Of a stretch of 33,360 nucleotides of DNA, positions 18,989-28,698 are shown piece by piece. The DNA is from Folioceros fuciformis (lineage: Eukaryota; Anthocerotophyta; Anthocerotopsida; Anthocerotales), in the NCBI GenBank assembly GCA_049999805.1, contig JBNGIO010005431.1, positions 1 through 33,360 on the forward strand, in the 5' to 3' direction. The notes below the pieces were generated by a model, which saw only the letters and a list, made by a program, of their open reading frames with translations, ran no database searches and was not told where the DNA came from. Position 1 is the stretch's first letter. Every line of letters begins with the position of its first letter. Position numbers and translations under genes: made by a program.

Positions 18989-21378
18989 ATGATGGATTCT
19001 CTGGAGACCTTGGTTGCGCATGTGCAGGGGCTGTCTGGGAGCGGCGATGACATCACGCATCTCCAAGGCTTGCTGAAGCAGAGCGAGGAGGTGCTGCGAC
19101 AGCATGCTGCTCGTCTCGCCAACGCTCTGCATCAGTTGGACCCGGCCAAGCACTCCCTCGGATACCTCTACATCCTGTACGGATCTCCGAGGCAGCTCAA
19201 AACTTTTTTTTTCAGTGTTTAACTCCCTTGCTAACACGTAGCTGAATGCATTTCTCCTACGTGAGAACCTAGGGGTGGAAGTGAAAACCTTGGTGTTGTT
19301 GTCTGACGGGAGGTGATAGTAAGCGCGAAATTCTCGGGTGTTTGGGAAGATGTTGCCCCTGACCTGATTTGGGCTTTGTTGCTTGGTTCAGAGAAGCACA
19401 ACCAGCGTCGAATCTGTCGAGGGAGCAAGCAGAAGCCTTTCTGAACTGCACTGTGGGGTTTATTAACGTGTGCAGCGCAGAGCAGATACGGTTGGCTCCT
19501 GATAAGTGTAATGGCAATCTCTCTGCTTCTGGTGGTTGACGCTTTGAGATTGCTGACTGTGGCCTGTGCAGCTTGTCTTGAAGTCATGATTCTCGGTTTG
19601 TGCAGTCAACAGCTTGTGCAGAAAATTGAAGGACCTTGCCCTGCAGTTCCATGAGCCGGCTCGAGCAATCCTGCCTTTGAGAACAGCCGTCCTCAAGTTA
19701 CAGCCATCGTCTGAATTTCTGACACCTCTTCATGCCGAGTTCCTGCTTGTCTGTATACTTTCGAAATGCTACAAAGCGGGCCTTGCTCTTTTGGAGGATG
19801 ACATCTTTGAGATTGACCAGAAAAAGACGGGGCTTTTGCTCCGTGAATTTCTTTTGTACTGCTACTATGGGTACATTTCTCTAGTGACCTGCCTGTGCTC
19901 AAGGGTTTGTTTTTGCCAGACGCATGTAAGCTCGAGTCAGGCCATTTTCGTGCAGTCAATTCTGACTGTGGTTTTGTTGTTCCAGTGGAATGATCTATAT
20001 TGGTCTGAAGCGGTTTGGGAAGGCATTGGAATTCTTACAGCATGTACTTCCTTTATCCTTCAAGAGTGGGCTTAGATTGTCACTAGAGTGATGTTACATG
20101 GGTTTCTTTAAGGTAGATTTCAGTTTTAGGGTGATTCTCTGACCTGTTCGTCTTCCTTAAGTGGTACTCAGGCAATAACAGCTCCTGCAGTGAGCCTGAA
20201 CGCAATCACAATTGCAGCTTTCAAGAAGTTTGTGCTTGTTTGTCTCATCCAAAATGGGCAGGTAACGGCATTCTAAACATCTCTGTCATTGGAGTTTCTT
20301 GTGTGCGGGAAGCAGCAGGTCGTCTTTTCATGAATAACCAAGCTGCCCAATGAGTTTGCAGCTCCCACCCTTTCCAAAATACACACCTTCAGTTGTCCAA
20401 AGGAGCCTGAGATCTTATGCTCAGGTAAGACTTATCTTCTCAGTGGAAAGCTGCAACTCGTGCTGGACTGAGCTGTAATCACGTGAATGCTTGCTGGTTG
20501 CAGGAGTACGTGGATTTGGCGAACCTTTACACCAGCAGGAACATTGCAGATATCACGCGCTCTGTCTCCAACCACGAGGATGCTTTCAAAAAGGTGCATC
20601 TCATTCCTAGATGTGCTTGCTGCAAGGCTATTTACTTCCCGCAATAAAACTGTGTGTTTCAGAAACACCTTTTTGTTGACCTCAATGCCTTTCCTTTCAG
20701 GATAACAACTTGGGTCTGGCAAAGCAAGTAGTATCATCCATCTACAAGCGAAACATCCACCGCCTGACGCAGACGTACTTGACCTTGTCACTCCAAGACA
20801 TTGCGGACACTGTGCAGTTGGAAGGCCCAAGGGAAGCCGAGCTACATGTTCTGAGAATGGTGTGTTTCAACCCTTAACCCCAACATGGTGTCTCAAGTAT
20901 TCCATGTACTTGATGATAATGTAAAAGTCGTCCTCATCCATGGCAGATACAAGACGGAGATATCTTTGCCACCATCAATCAAAAAGACGGAATGGTGAGC
21001 TTCCTGGAGGACCCCGAACAATACAACACGGAGGGCATGACTGAACGACTCGACCTAGAGATCCACCAGTAACCTCCCCGAGCTTTAACTCTTGCATGCA
21101 ACTCTGCTCACTTCCGGCAATATTTCTTAGTGGAAGGAATTGTTTTGGCAGGGTTATTCGCCTAGCTAAGAAGCTGACATCCGTGGATGAGCAAATCTCT
21201 TGCGACCACGCTTACTTAAGCAAGGTAATCTCACGGGCTGGTAACGTTGCAACCCATTCTTGTATTCCTCTCTGACGACAATAATGTGGTCCCGGGCTTG
21301 ACTCAGATTGGGCAAAGCCGGACACGGTACGATCCAGAGGATTTCGAGCTTCCTCAGAAATTGTACCCCAATTTGTGA
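18989..21378 (+). CDS. CSN3: COP9 signalosome complex subunit 3
   Basis: Subunit of the nuclear COP9 signalosome, which removes NEDD8 from cullins and so controls SCF-type ubiquitin ligases; in plants it represses photomorphogenesis. Eleven exons join to 431 residues (Arabidopsis CSN3 has about 429): 18989-19176, 19392-19507, 19606-19870, 19986-20043, 20172-20261, 20362-20424, 20504-20593, 20701-20859, 20947-21068, 21152-21224 and 21307-21378. All introns are GT-AG and all phases agree. Family blocks: [90 protein letters not shown] (PCI domain), [20 protein letters not shown] and [14 protein letters not shown] at the end. The exon 2 donor (19508) was chosen because it restores the conserved DKF-SLC stretch. 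ATG 18992 is an alternative start. The stop lies 26 bp from the stop of the convergent ROCO gene. Confidence 0.95.
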
Positions 21379-21404
21379 TCGGGGCATCCTTTGTGTTTTT
21401 TTTT

Positions 21405-24400
21405 CTAATATTGTGGAAGTCGGGAGTCAGATAGGAAGGTGGGAGCAAGAGAATCCAGGGTGTGGTCTTTCAGTCCCGCGTCCCTATGCTGGTTGCAGAT
21501 CCATGCAATGTGTCCCTCCTTGCTCTCCGTCCTCCTGTACCGCACCTGGTGCAGCTTGAACTTTTCTGCTATGTCGATTCCCTTAAGCAAATTGGGAAGC
21601 GCGGTGCTATCGGCCAGAGTGGACGAGGCGTCCAAGTCCCCGTCACCCATCACGTCGTTAGCCACCTCCTCCACCACCAGACCCCCGACGGTCAGCCCCA
21701 AGGCCTCCGGCAAGTTAGAAAAGTCCGGTATCGCGTTCCCGACCCCTGCGCCGACGTGGGCTGCCACGCGCACCAAAATCGTCAGCAGCTTCAACGTGGG
21801 GCGGAAAAAGCGCTCCACGTCACGGGCCAGCTGATCGCGGAGGGTGATCTCCACGCCCGGCGCCCCGGGAACCACGTGAGGACGTTCCCGATGCTCACAC
21901 ATGAAGTTGAGGATCACCAGTTCGTGCTTCCCAGGCAAGAGCTTGGCGATAAGCCTTTTCCGGTAGCTCTTGTCAGGTTCGGTGAGGAAGAGGAGGCGGG
22001 GATACTCGCGCTGTTTCGCCTCCAAGGCGAAACCCAGGATATCGTCCAGCCGAGGCATGATCTGGCGCAGCACGTCAGACTGCATGGCCTGAAGGTCGTC
22101 CAGACTGCGCCGAATGGAATCCAAGGAGTCCATCTTTTGGCCGAAGGATTCGAACTCGGTGACTACCCGGCGCAACAGATTCGCCAACTCGGGCGAATGG
22201 TCGGTCGGGTGGGGCGCCAGCTCCGCGGTGGCCACGCTCTGCAGGGCTTGTAGCGGGCGGTCCAGCAGCGCGTTCTTGGCGTCCAGCAGGCCCAACAGGT
22301 TCACCACAGGCTCCATTTTGGGGCTCAAGTGGCCTGCTACGTCCACCGACCAGCTGTGCTGGAAGCTCGGCTGCTGCGACCGTTGCAGTCGCTCCTTGAG
22401 CGTCTCCACGCGCTCGGCCTGGCGATGGCGGCACAGCGTCAGCTCCCTCACGCAGTCGGAGCGGATCACCGCTTCCACCAGGTTCACTCCTTGGCACCCC
22501 ATTTGCGAGGCGCAGAATTCGCGTATCACATTCACCACTTTCTCCTGCACGATTCGGAGCGTCTCCTCCTGCGAGAAGTGCCGAGGGGAACGCACCAGCA
22601 CGTCCACGAAGTAGCCAATGCTGCCGCTGTGCTCCACCAGGATGTCGATACCGTCGTCGCACACCGTGATGAGGTTGAGCTGGATGGAGTACTGCTTGCT
22701 GAGGTATCGCTGTCGGAGCATCACCTAGAGAGGAGGTAGGGTAGGGACCGTGAGTCCGAGCAGCTGGTGCAAGCCACAAGAAGAAATGCATGCATGCATG
22801 CAAGAACGGGGGGGAAAGGAGAAGGAAGACCGTGAGGAAGGAGATGACGGAAATGAAAGCGGCGCTCACCTGGAGCCTGGGAAAGAAGCCTGGAGTGAGG
22901 AAGGTGCGGTCGCGTTCGTCGCATTCGAGCCGCCGGCCGAGGAAGGAGAAGGCGGTGGCGGAGGAGGAGGGGTAGCCGGCGTCGGGCCAGTGGAGCTGTC
23001 TTTCGCCTTTGGCGGCCTCGGCTTTGGTGGCAGCGTCGTCCAGGATGGCGGGGATGAAGAAGCCAGCGTGGTGGCTTCCTGGCTCTACTTCGTAGCATAG
23101 TTCGATCTTTAGCATGAGCTCGATGAGGTCCTCGACTTTCACCAGCGGATCTGCGGGCAGCCAGGCCTGGAAGCAGTCCGGGGAGGGCCTGCGGTTGCAG
23201 CTGGGGATGCTCCCCATCAGGAGCCGGTGCAGCTGATCTTTCGTCATGAAGCCGGCTTCGCAGGAGCTGGTGAGCCGCTTAGAGGCGCCGATCTCGATGA
23301 GATATCCGAGGATGCCGTGACAGAACCAGTGCGGATTCACAACTACGAAGTCCAACTCCTCGAAGTAGATGATCTCACCCACATTGTGGAGGTAGGAGGC
23401 AACGGCTTTGCGGCGCGTGTCCATGGTTTCCAGGGACAGACCCACCATGTCCTTCAGGCTCTTGGCCCGCTTGCACAGAGAGAAGAAGTCGTCGGAGGAC
23501 ATGGTAGGCCGGTTCGGGTGCTCCGAGATCCAGTCTTGCACCAGGAGCCGCACCTGGTCGCAGGCCATCGGAACCAGCTTGTCCCTGACCAAGGACCGCA
23601 ACTTCTCGAACGCATGACTGAGGACGGGTTCGACTTCCTGGTACGAGGTGGCGTTCACGGTGTGGATTCTGGTATCCACATCCACGAAGCCCTTGAAGTC
23701 GTTCCCCAGCCGCCTGATGCCGGTCGTCCAGTCTATCAGACTCAGATCGCCGCCATCCCGGTAGGCCCTGTCCCAATTGGTGATGACTACGATGACCTTG
23801 GGAGTTTCCGTTGCCGATGATCTTCTGGAGGTGGAGGCGATGAACTTGAGCCAGTATTGCAGCTCCTGCTTCAGCGCCTTGGTCTCCTTCTTCTTCTCCA
23901 CATCGGAATCCATTGCGTTGAAGACGAAGATGAATACGCAGGCGGTGTGGACGTCCGGAAACATGCAATCCTGCAACGAGTGGAACTCCTCCTGTCCGGC
24001 AAGATCCCACACAGTTACCCGTAGGTCATCCGCGTAGTCCTTCAGGACCTCTATCTCAATGCCCCTGGTCCGCTGTGATTTCTCATTCCCGTCGAACATG
24101 CTTCTGCAAGAGTCGAGCTGCTTGGTGAGACGCTCCTGGAGGATAAGGTACTTGTTTGCCAGGAACTCGCTGTGCAAAGCAGATTTTAGCGAGATCTTCC
24201 TCTCTGCCCGCATCATTGACGTCCTCAAGGATGTCTTTCCTGGTACAACAGATCCAAAGGTTGTTCAACCTTAAGATTCTCAACAGTACCAGTGCAAATG
24301 TTTAGGAAAGTCTCACCGGACTACATGTTATTACGACTTGCAGAATCAAGCAAGGAAGGGAGAGGAGAGGAAAGGAATCTCGCCTGCACGAGGGTAGCCG

Positions 24401-25623
24401 CAGAGGAAAATGCGAGCGGACTTGGGCCTCTCCTGATCCAGCGCTTTCAGCACGGCCACATACTGGTGTCCATTCATGCGTAGCTTTTCTCTGACGGCCT
24501 CAGCCTTGCCAGAAGAATGCAAGTCCGTGCCTTCCAACTCGATCCTCTTGAGGCACGTGTTGGAATCCAGCAGGGTGATGAGAGAGTAGTACACATTGTC
24601 ACCTCCAACTGTGCTGCACCCATTCAAGTTGAGTATCTGAAGGGTGGAGTTGTCCTTCAGCGCATTGAAGACTTGGATCCACTCTCGTCGGGAAAGATCA
24701 AAGCCGGCAAGGCTGAGCAACTCGAGCGAGCTTGTACCTTGCAGCACGTCAGCCACTGCCTGACCACACCCTCTCACAGACTCCCATGTAGCAATGTGCA
24801 GCTTCTTGAGACAGAAGCTCTTGCTGCCGCCTGTTCTTGAATCCGGTAATCCGGGTCGAACCTCCCTGAAAGCTTCTAACAAAGCCGTGACTCCTGCACT
24901 ACCCAAGCCGTTGTATGACAGATTCAACTCCTCCAGCCTGAGGCACGAATTCCAGGACAAGGCAGCGGCAAGGACGCCTGCTCCTCTCCTTGTTACCCCA
25001 GTTCTGGACATGTGCAGGGACTTGAGGGGCATGTCTTGCAGAGCCTCGGCCATGAGCGCGGCTCCTTCATCACCCAGCCCCTCGTTGTCACTCACATTCA
25101 ACGACTCTAGCGAAGCATCCCGCTGGCGGAGGACCTTGGCGATCCTTTCAAATCCTTGGGAATCCATACCTGTTCCTCTCAGCTCCAACCATTTGAGTGA
25201 ACGGTTTTCGGTGAGCATATCTGCCACTTGCTCACATCCTTGGAGACAGCCGAACTCCGAGACCTTGAACACAGCCAGGCGATCCATCACCCTATTAGGT
25301 TTGAGCGCCTGACATAGCTCTGCGACCTCGGTTGCAGTCATCTCCAGGTGATGCAGAAAAACCTTGCTGAGCGACTCACTTCCACCTATGGCTCTCATCA
25401 CCCTCAGCCTGAGCGCCGTGGTCACACTGTTGCTAGGATCCGGCTCCCCCCACACCCGTTCTCTGAGATCTAATTTGTCGGTAAGCCCTTTGAGTGTGCT
25501 GCCTTCCAGCTGCGTCAGCAGCTTTCTCAAAGACATGTCGGTGTCCCCATCCAGATCCTGCGAGCCCGACGATCTCGCAACTCTGCTAGACCCGCCAACA
25601 CTCCTGGATCCGTCCTCCGCCAT
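21405..25623 (-). CDS. LRR-Roc-COR (ROCO) GTPase, TORNADO1-like
   Basis: Plant ROCO protein; TORNADO1 of Arabidopsis (about 1380 residues) is the known member and acts in leaf symmetry and vascular patterning. Three exons, 25623-24384, 24239-22870 and 22724-21405, give 1309 residues in one frame. Domains: disordered start (1-60); ribonuclease-inhibitor-type LRRs (about 80-390; LKWLELRGTGMDSQGFERIA, LEELNLSYNGLGSAGVTALL); Roc GTPase with P-loop GYPRAGKTS (about 408-417), DLAGQE (492-497) and TNWD in the N/TKxD position (567-570); COR (about 620-900; VVVNPHWFCHGILGYLIEIG, TPGFFPRLQ at the exon 2-3 junction); then about 390 residues without a domain I can name, with HIAWICNQH near the end. ATG 25623 has a good context (GCCATGG). 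The frame runs on upstream only to a TTG. Intron 1 is GC-AG and splits the P-loop; intron 2 (22725-22869) is GT-AG. TORNADO1 orthology versus a lineage-specific paralogue is open. Confidence 0.9.
24240..24383 (-). other. GC-AG intron within the ROCO P-loop
   Basis: The exon before ends in CCTCGTGCAG and the intron begins GCGAGATT. The intron ends TTGTACCAG and the next exon begins GAAAGACATCC. Joining exactly here gives GYPRAGKTSL, a perfect P-loop, in frame. No GT donor nearby gives this result. GC-AG is the best known minor class of U2 introns. Confidence 0.88.
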
Positions 25624-25649
25624 GGCCCCCAAAAATGTCTCCAAAATCT

Positions 25650-26820
25650 CCTCCTACACACGAGAATGTGTGTCTCTCAGCAGACGCGGCCGGGCGGAGC
25701 GTCCGAGATCACAAATCCAACACAAGAAAGAAGGTGGATGGCCTGCTGCCTCACTGGTGAGACCCATGTCTCAGCAGGTGACAGTGTAGAGGCCTGTAGG
25801 GCGGTTGCCAAGGCCCAGGCTTGGCGAGGTCAGGCAGATAATGTGTCTCCCGTCGGACAGGGCGACGACAGGAAGCGAGAACTGGGCAGTGGGCGCCTCT
25901 CTAGTATGCGAACACTGGCTGGAGAGAAGAAATTACGCTACAGTACAGTAGCTGGCATGATGCCCTGCCCTGCCCTGCCCTGCCCGGCCCCGCCCGGGCC
26001 GCCTCCTCTGACTGATGAGAGGCCAGCGTACTGAACACACAAACACAGCCGGAGCCCCGTCCACAGCCGGAGCCCCTGTAGGCCATTGGACCATTTGAGT
26101 TACGGATTGGGTGTCCCTGGGAGGAGTGACAGTAAAACCCTTGGCTTCACTATCCATCATCAGGCTGGGGCTGGGGCTGGGGCTGGGGCTGGGGCTGGGG
26201 CTGGGCCTTGGCCTGGGCCTGGGCCTTGAACGTCTGTCTGTTCTCACGATGCTGATAACGGTCCATGTACACACACATACTGCCCACATTACGGACGTAC
26301 ATATGGTACATGCAGGGCCCAAGGCCAAGAGACCACAACTTCCAAGGAAGGAAGCTCCAAAGGGCTAGCCTAGCCTGGACAAAGGTAAAGGCAAGATGCA
26401 GAGGAAGGACAAAAGGCGCCTTCAGTACTCCAGGACGAACTATAACCATTCGTTTCGTCCTTTTTCTTTTTTTTTGTTTTATCTTGTCATCCGTATGATA
26501 TGGAGTTCCTTGACTCCACTGGACTGGACTGCCGACATTACTCGATTCCTCACAGTCTCGTGTGTGTTGCTCTCTCAGTGGCGTGCCTCCCGAGACCTAG
26601 GTCCCTTGTCACCTTCCTTGCCTTCGCCCTTCCGCACTCTCCATATCTCTCTCGGACGCAACTTCAACAAACCATACAGTACGCATATTGGCACGTGCAC
26701 ACTGACCGGCATGCCCGGCAAACTACCTCCCCCCCGTAGCACATTTTCCCCTCACCACGCCATGCCTGCAGAGCTGCAGGTTGCTGGCACTGGGAGGGCG
26801 GCGCGGTCCCAAACTGCGCC
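25650..26820. other. ROCO upstream region with simple repeats
   Basis: Non-coding. It includes the likely ROCO promoter and 5' UTR, a CCCTG array (25972-25990), and a GGGGCT array (26165-26200). ORFs on both strands through this part are low in complexity. No gene is recognised. Confidence 0.55.
26165..26215 (+). repeat. CTGGGG hexanucleotide microsatellite
   Basis: Six perfect CTGGGG units at 26165-26200, followed by degenerate CTGGGCC/TTGGCCTGGG units. The plus strand holds more than four runs of four Gs, so it could fold into a G-quadruplex. It lies about 540 bp upstream of the ROCO start codon. Confidence 0.93.
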
Positions 26821-26930
26821 GTGTGCCCTGCCCTGCGCTGCGCTGTGTGCCCTGCCCTGCGCTGCGCTGTGTNNNNNNNNNNCCCTGCCCTGCGCTGCGC
26901 TGTGTGCCCTGCCCTGCGCTGCGCTGTGTT
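26817..26930 (+). repeat. 24-bp minisatellite with gap
   Basis: Unit GTGTGCCCTGCCCTGCGCTG plus CGCT, at least three to four copies, broken by ten N at 26873-26882. Bases 26850-26872 equal 26883-26905, so the copy number is uncertain. Confidence 0.9.
26873..26882. other. Assembly gap (10 N) flanked by a 23-nt exact overlap
   Basis: The 23 bases on each side of the N run are identical, as in three other gaps in this window. Confidence 0.8.
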
Positions 26931-26944
26931 ACGTAGATAACAAC

Positions 26945-27540
26945 AAGAGTGCCCGCTAACGGGGATTCCACACTTCTCATCAGGAATCCAAGTTTTTCAG
27001 GTTTAGGGTTTAGAGCAAATGAGGAGGTCTGGATAGATGATGCCCATCTATGCTTGGCAAACTTATTGAGCAATGAAAATAAAGTTTAAAAAAGATATGA
27101 GAACCCTAAATCTTAAACCCTAAATACATAATAAGAGTGCCTGCTAATGGGGATTTCACACTTCTCATCACGAATCCAAGTTTTCAGGTTTAGGGTTCAG
27201 AGCAATTTAGGGTTCACAGCAAATGAGGAGGTCTGGATAGCTGATGCTCATCTATGCTTTGCAAACTTATTGAGCACTGAGAACACGAGAGGGTTTAGGG
27301 TTTAGGTAAACTCTAAGCACACGAGAACTCTAAACCCTAAATACATAATAAGAGNNNNNNNNNNNNNNNNNNNNNNNNNNNNNNNNNNNNNNNNNNNNNN
27401 NNNNNNNNNNNNNNNNNNNNNNNNNNNNNNNNNNNNNNNNNNNNNNNNNNNNNNGGTGGAACCCATCTATGCTTTGCAAACTTATTAAGCAATGAAAATA
27501 AAGTTTGAAAAAGACACAAGAACCCTAAATCCTAAAATAA
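26945..27540 (+). repeat. Tandem array of a 188-217 bp unit with telomere-like motifs
   Basis: Copies start at 26945, 27133 and 27350 (AAGAGTGCC.. GCTAA.GGGGATT). Each holds CACACTTCTCATCA, GGAGGTCTGGATAG, CATCTATGCTT, CAAACTTATT and, near the ends, TTTAGGG or CCCTAAA motifs of the Arabidopsis telomere type. The second copy is longer because of extra TTTAGGG-containing sequence. The third copy is cut by the 100-N gap (27355-27454) and ends near 27540. No coding sense. Confidence 0.88.
27355..27454. other. Assembly gap (100 N) inside the third repeat copy
   Basis: Unlike the other four gaps, its flanks do not repeat each other. Comparison with copies 1 and 2 suggests that roughly 90-140 bp of repeat unit are missing. 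Confidence 0.7.
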
Positions 27541-28460
27541 CAAACTATTATACCTCATTACAATGTACTTGCTACTTGATTTAGTCTTTCATGATGTATA
27601 TCTTTTCGACCTAGAGACCCTCGAGGTTTGTAATGCAAATGGTTGCTACATAATTCACCATCATGAACATATATCAATGATGGAATTCATTAATTATTGA
27701 ATATATTATAATATTATCACGGAAGTCATATGGTTATGCCCATATACTCAAGGTTTAATACTTATGTGTAAATCTAACAAAATTTGCTTGCAAACAAGGA
27801 TTTGGATGAAGATACCTCTACTCAAAGTATAACATCACTATAGCTGAACCCGTCAAATTTGCGTGATCACATCTTTATTTTAGCTTGCAATAAATCATGC
27901 TTTCATCTTCTTTGAGTTGTGATGATAAATTTATCATTTTAAAAATTTAATGTGTAATTCTTCACCAATTCCATTTATTTGCAAATGGAGATTCTCTAAC
28001 AATGGCTGTAAAAGCAGCCTCGACTGACGCACCAAAAGCAAGTTTTAGTCACATATGAAGTTTTCTATGATTTTATTAGATAATAATATATATACAAGTC
28101 CATTAAATATTGATATGTATATTTGTAAAATTATACAATAAATTTTTCTCAAAATATTAGTCAAGTTATACATGTTTATTGAAAATGCATGTGTCATCGA
28201 CATGTAGTACAAATACATGTGATGTTTGCAAATACATGTGGTGTAAATACCAAAACACCCTTAACTTGACTGCTTGGGTACACCCTTGATTGTACTTGCT
28301 TTGGTATTATGGATCTCACAAGGATTGGTAATGCATTCAATCCATATATGCATGCCATGAATGCATATAGCAATCTCCCTCAACCTGCTCCAAAGCAATG
28401 AATGTTAGATCAATTTATATTAGATTATTATATTTAATACAAACTAAGACTTAATCGATT
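27541..28460. other. AT-rich region without genes
   Basis: No open frame of note. On the minus strand, GGTTGAGGGAGATTGC (28374-28388) resembles a copia polypurine tract and LTR start, so 27540-28370 might be an old LTR in reverse orientation. No internal domain supports this. Confidence 0.35.
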
Positions 28461-28698
28461 TGAATGCGGGACCTTCACTTGGTATCTCCATCAAAGAGCA
28501 TGGCTTTCAAAGGGGTTTTTTACAAGGCCCTGCAAAAGTTGAGTTGGCTCGTTTGTCTTAGTAGTGACCTGAAGGTGGCAACCCAGGCAACGACTAAGGA
28601 TATTGACGAGGTCGGGCAAAGCCTACGGCCCAGTCTGATGAATGTGAATCAAGGGCATTTTACTATCAAACGGAATGAGAGATTTCGGCCAATAATGT

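Noticed and set aside
21462-22253. 263-codon frame antisense to ROCO exon 3
   Set aside because: Shadow of the real minus-strand exon; Gln/His/Arg-rich and without family features.
22075-22700. Read-through of ROCO exon 2 into intron 2 and beyond in another frame
   Set aside because: The intron has GT-AG ends, and splicing gives the conserved FFPRLQV junction; the read-through part is Arg/Ala/Gly-rich nonsense.
26396-26959. 187-codon frame ending in the 24-bp minisatellite
   Set aside because: It crosses an N gap, half of it is repeat and there is no domain.
28372-28390. Polypurine-tract-like sequence on the minus strand as proof of an LTR element
   Set aside because: No pol or matching LTR was found beside it; kept only as a possibility in the region note.
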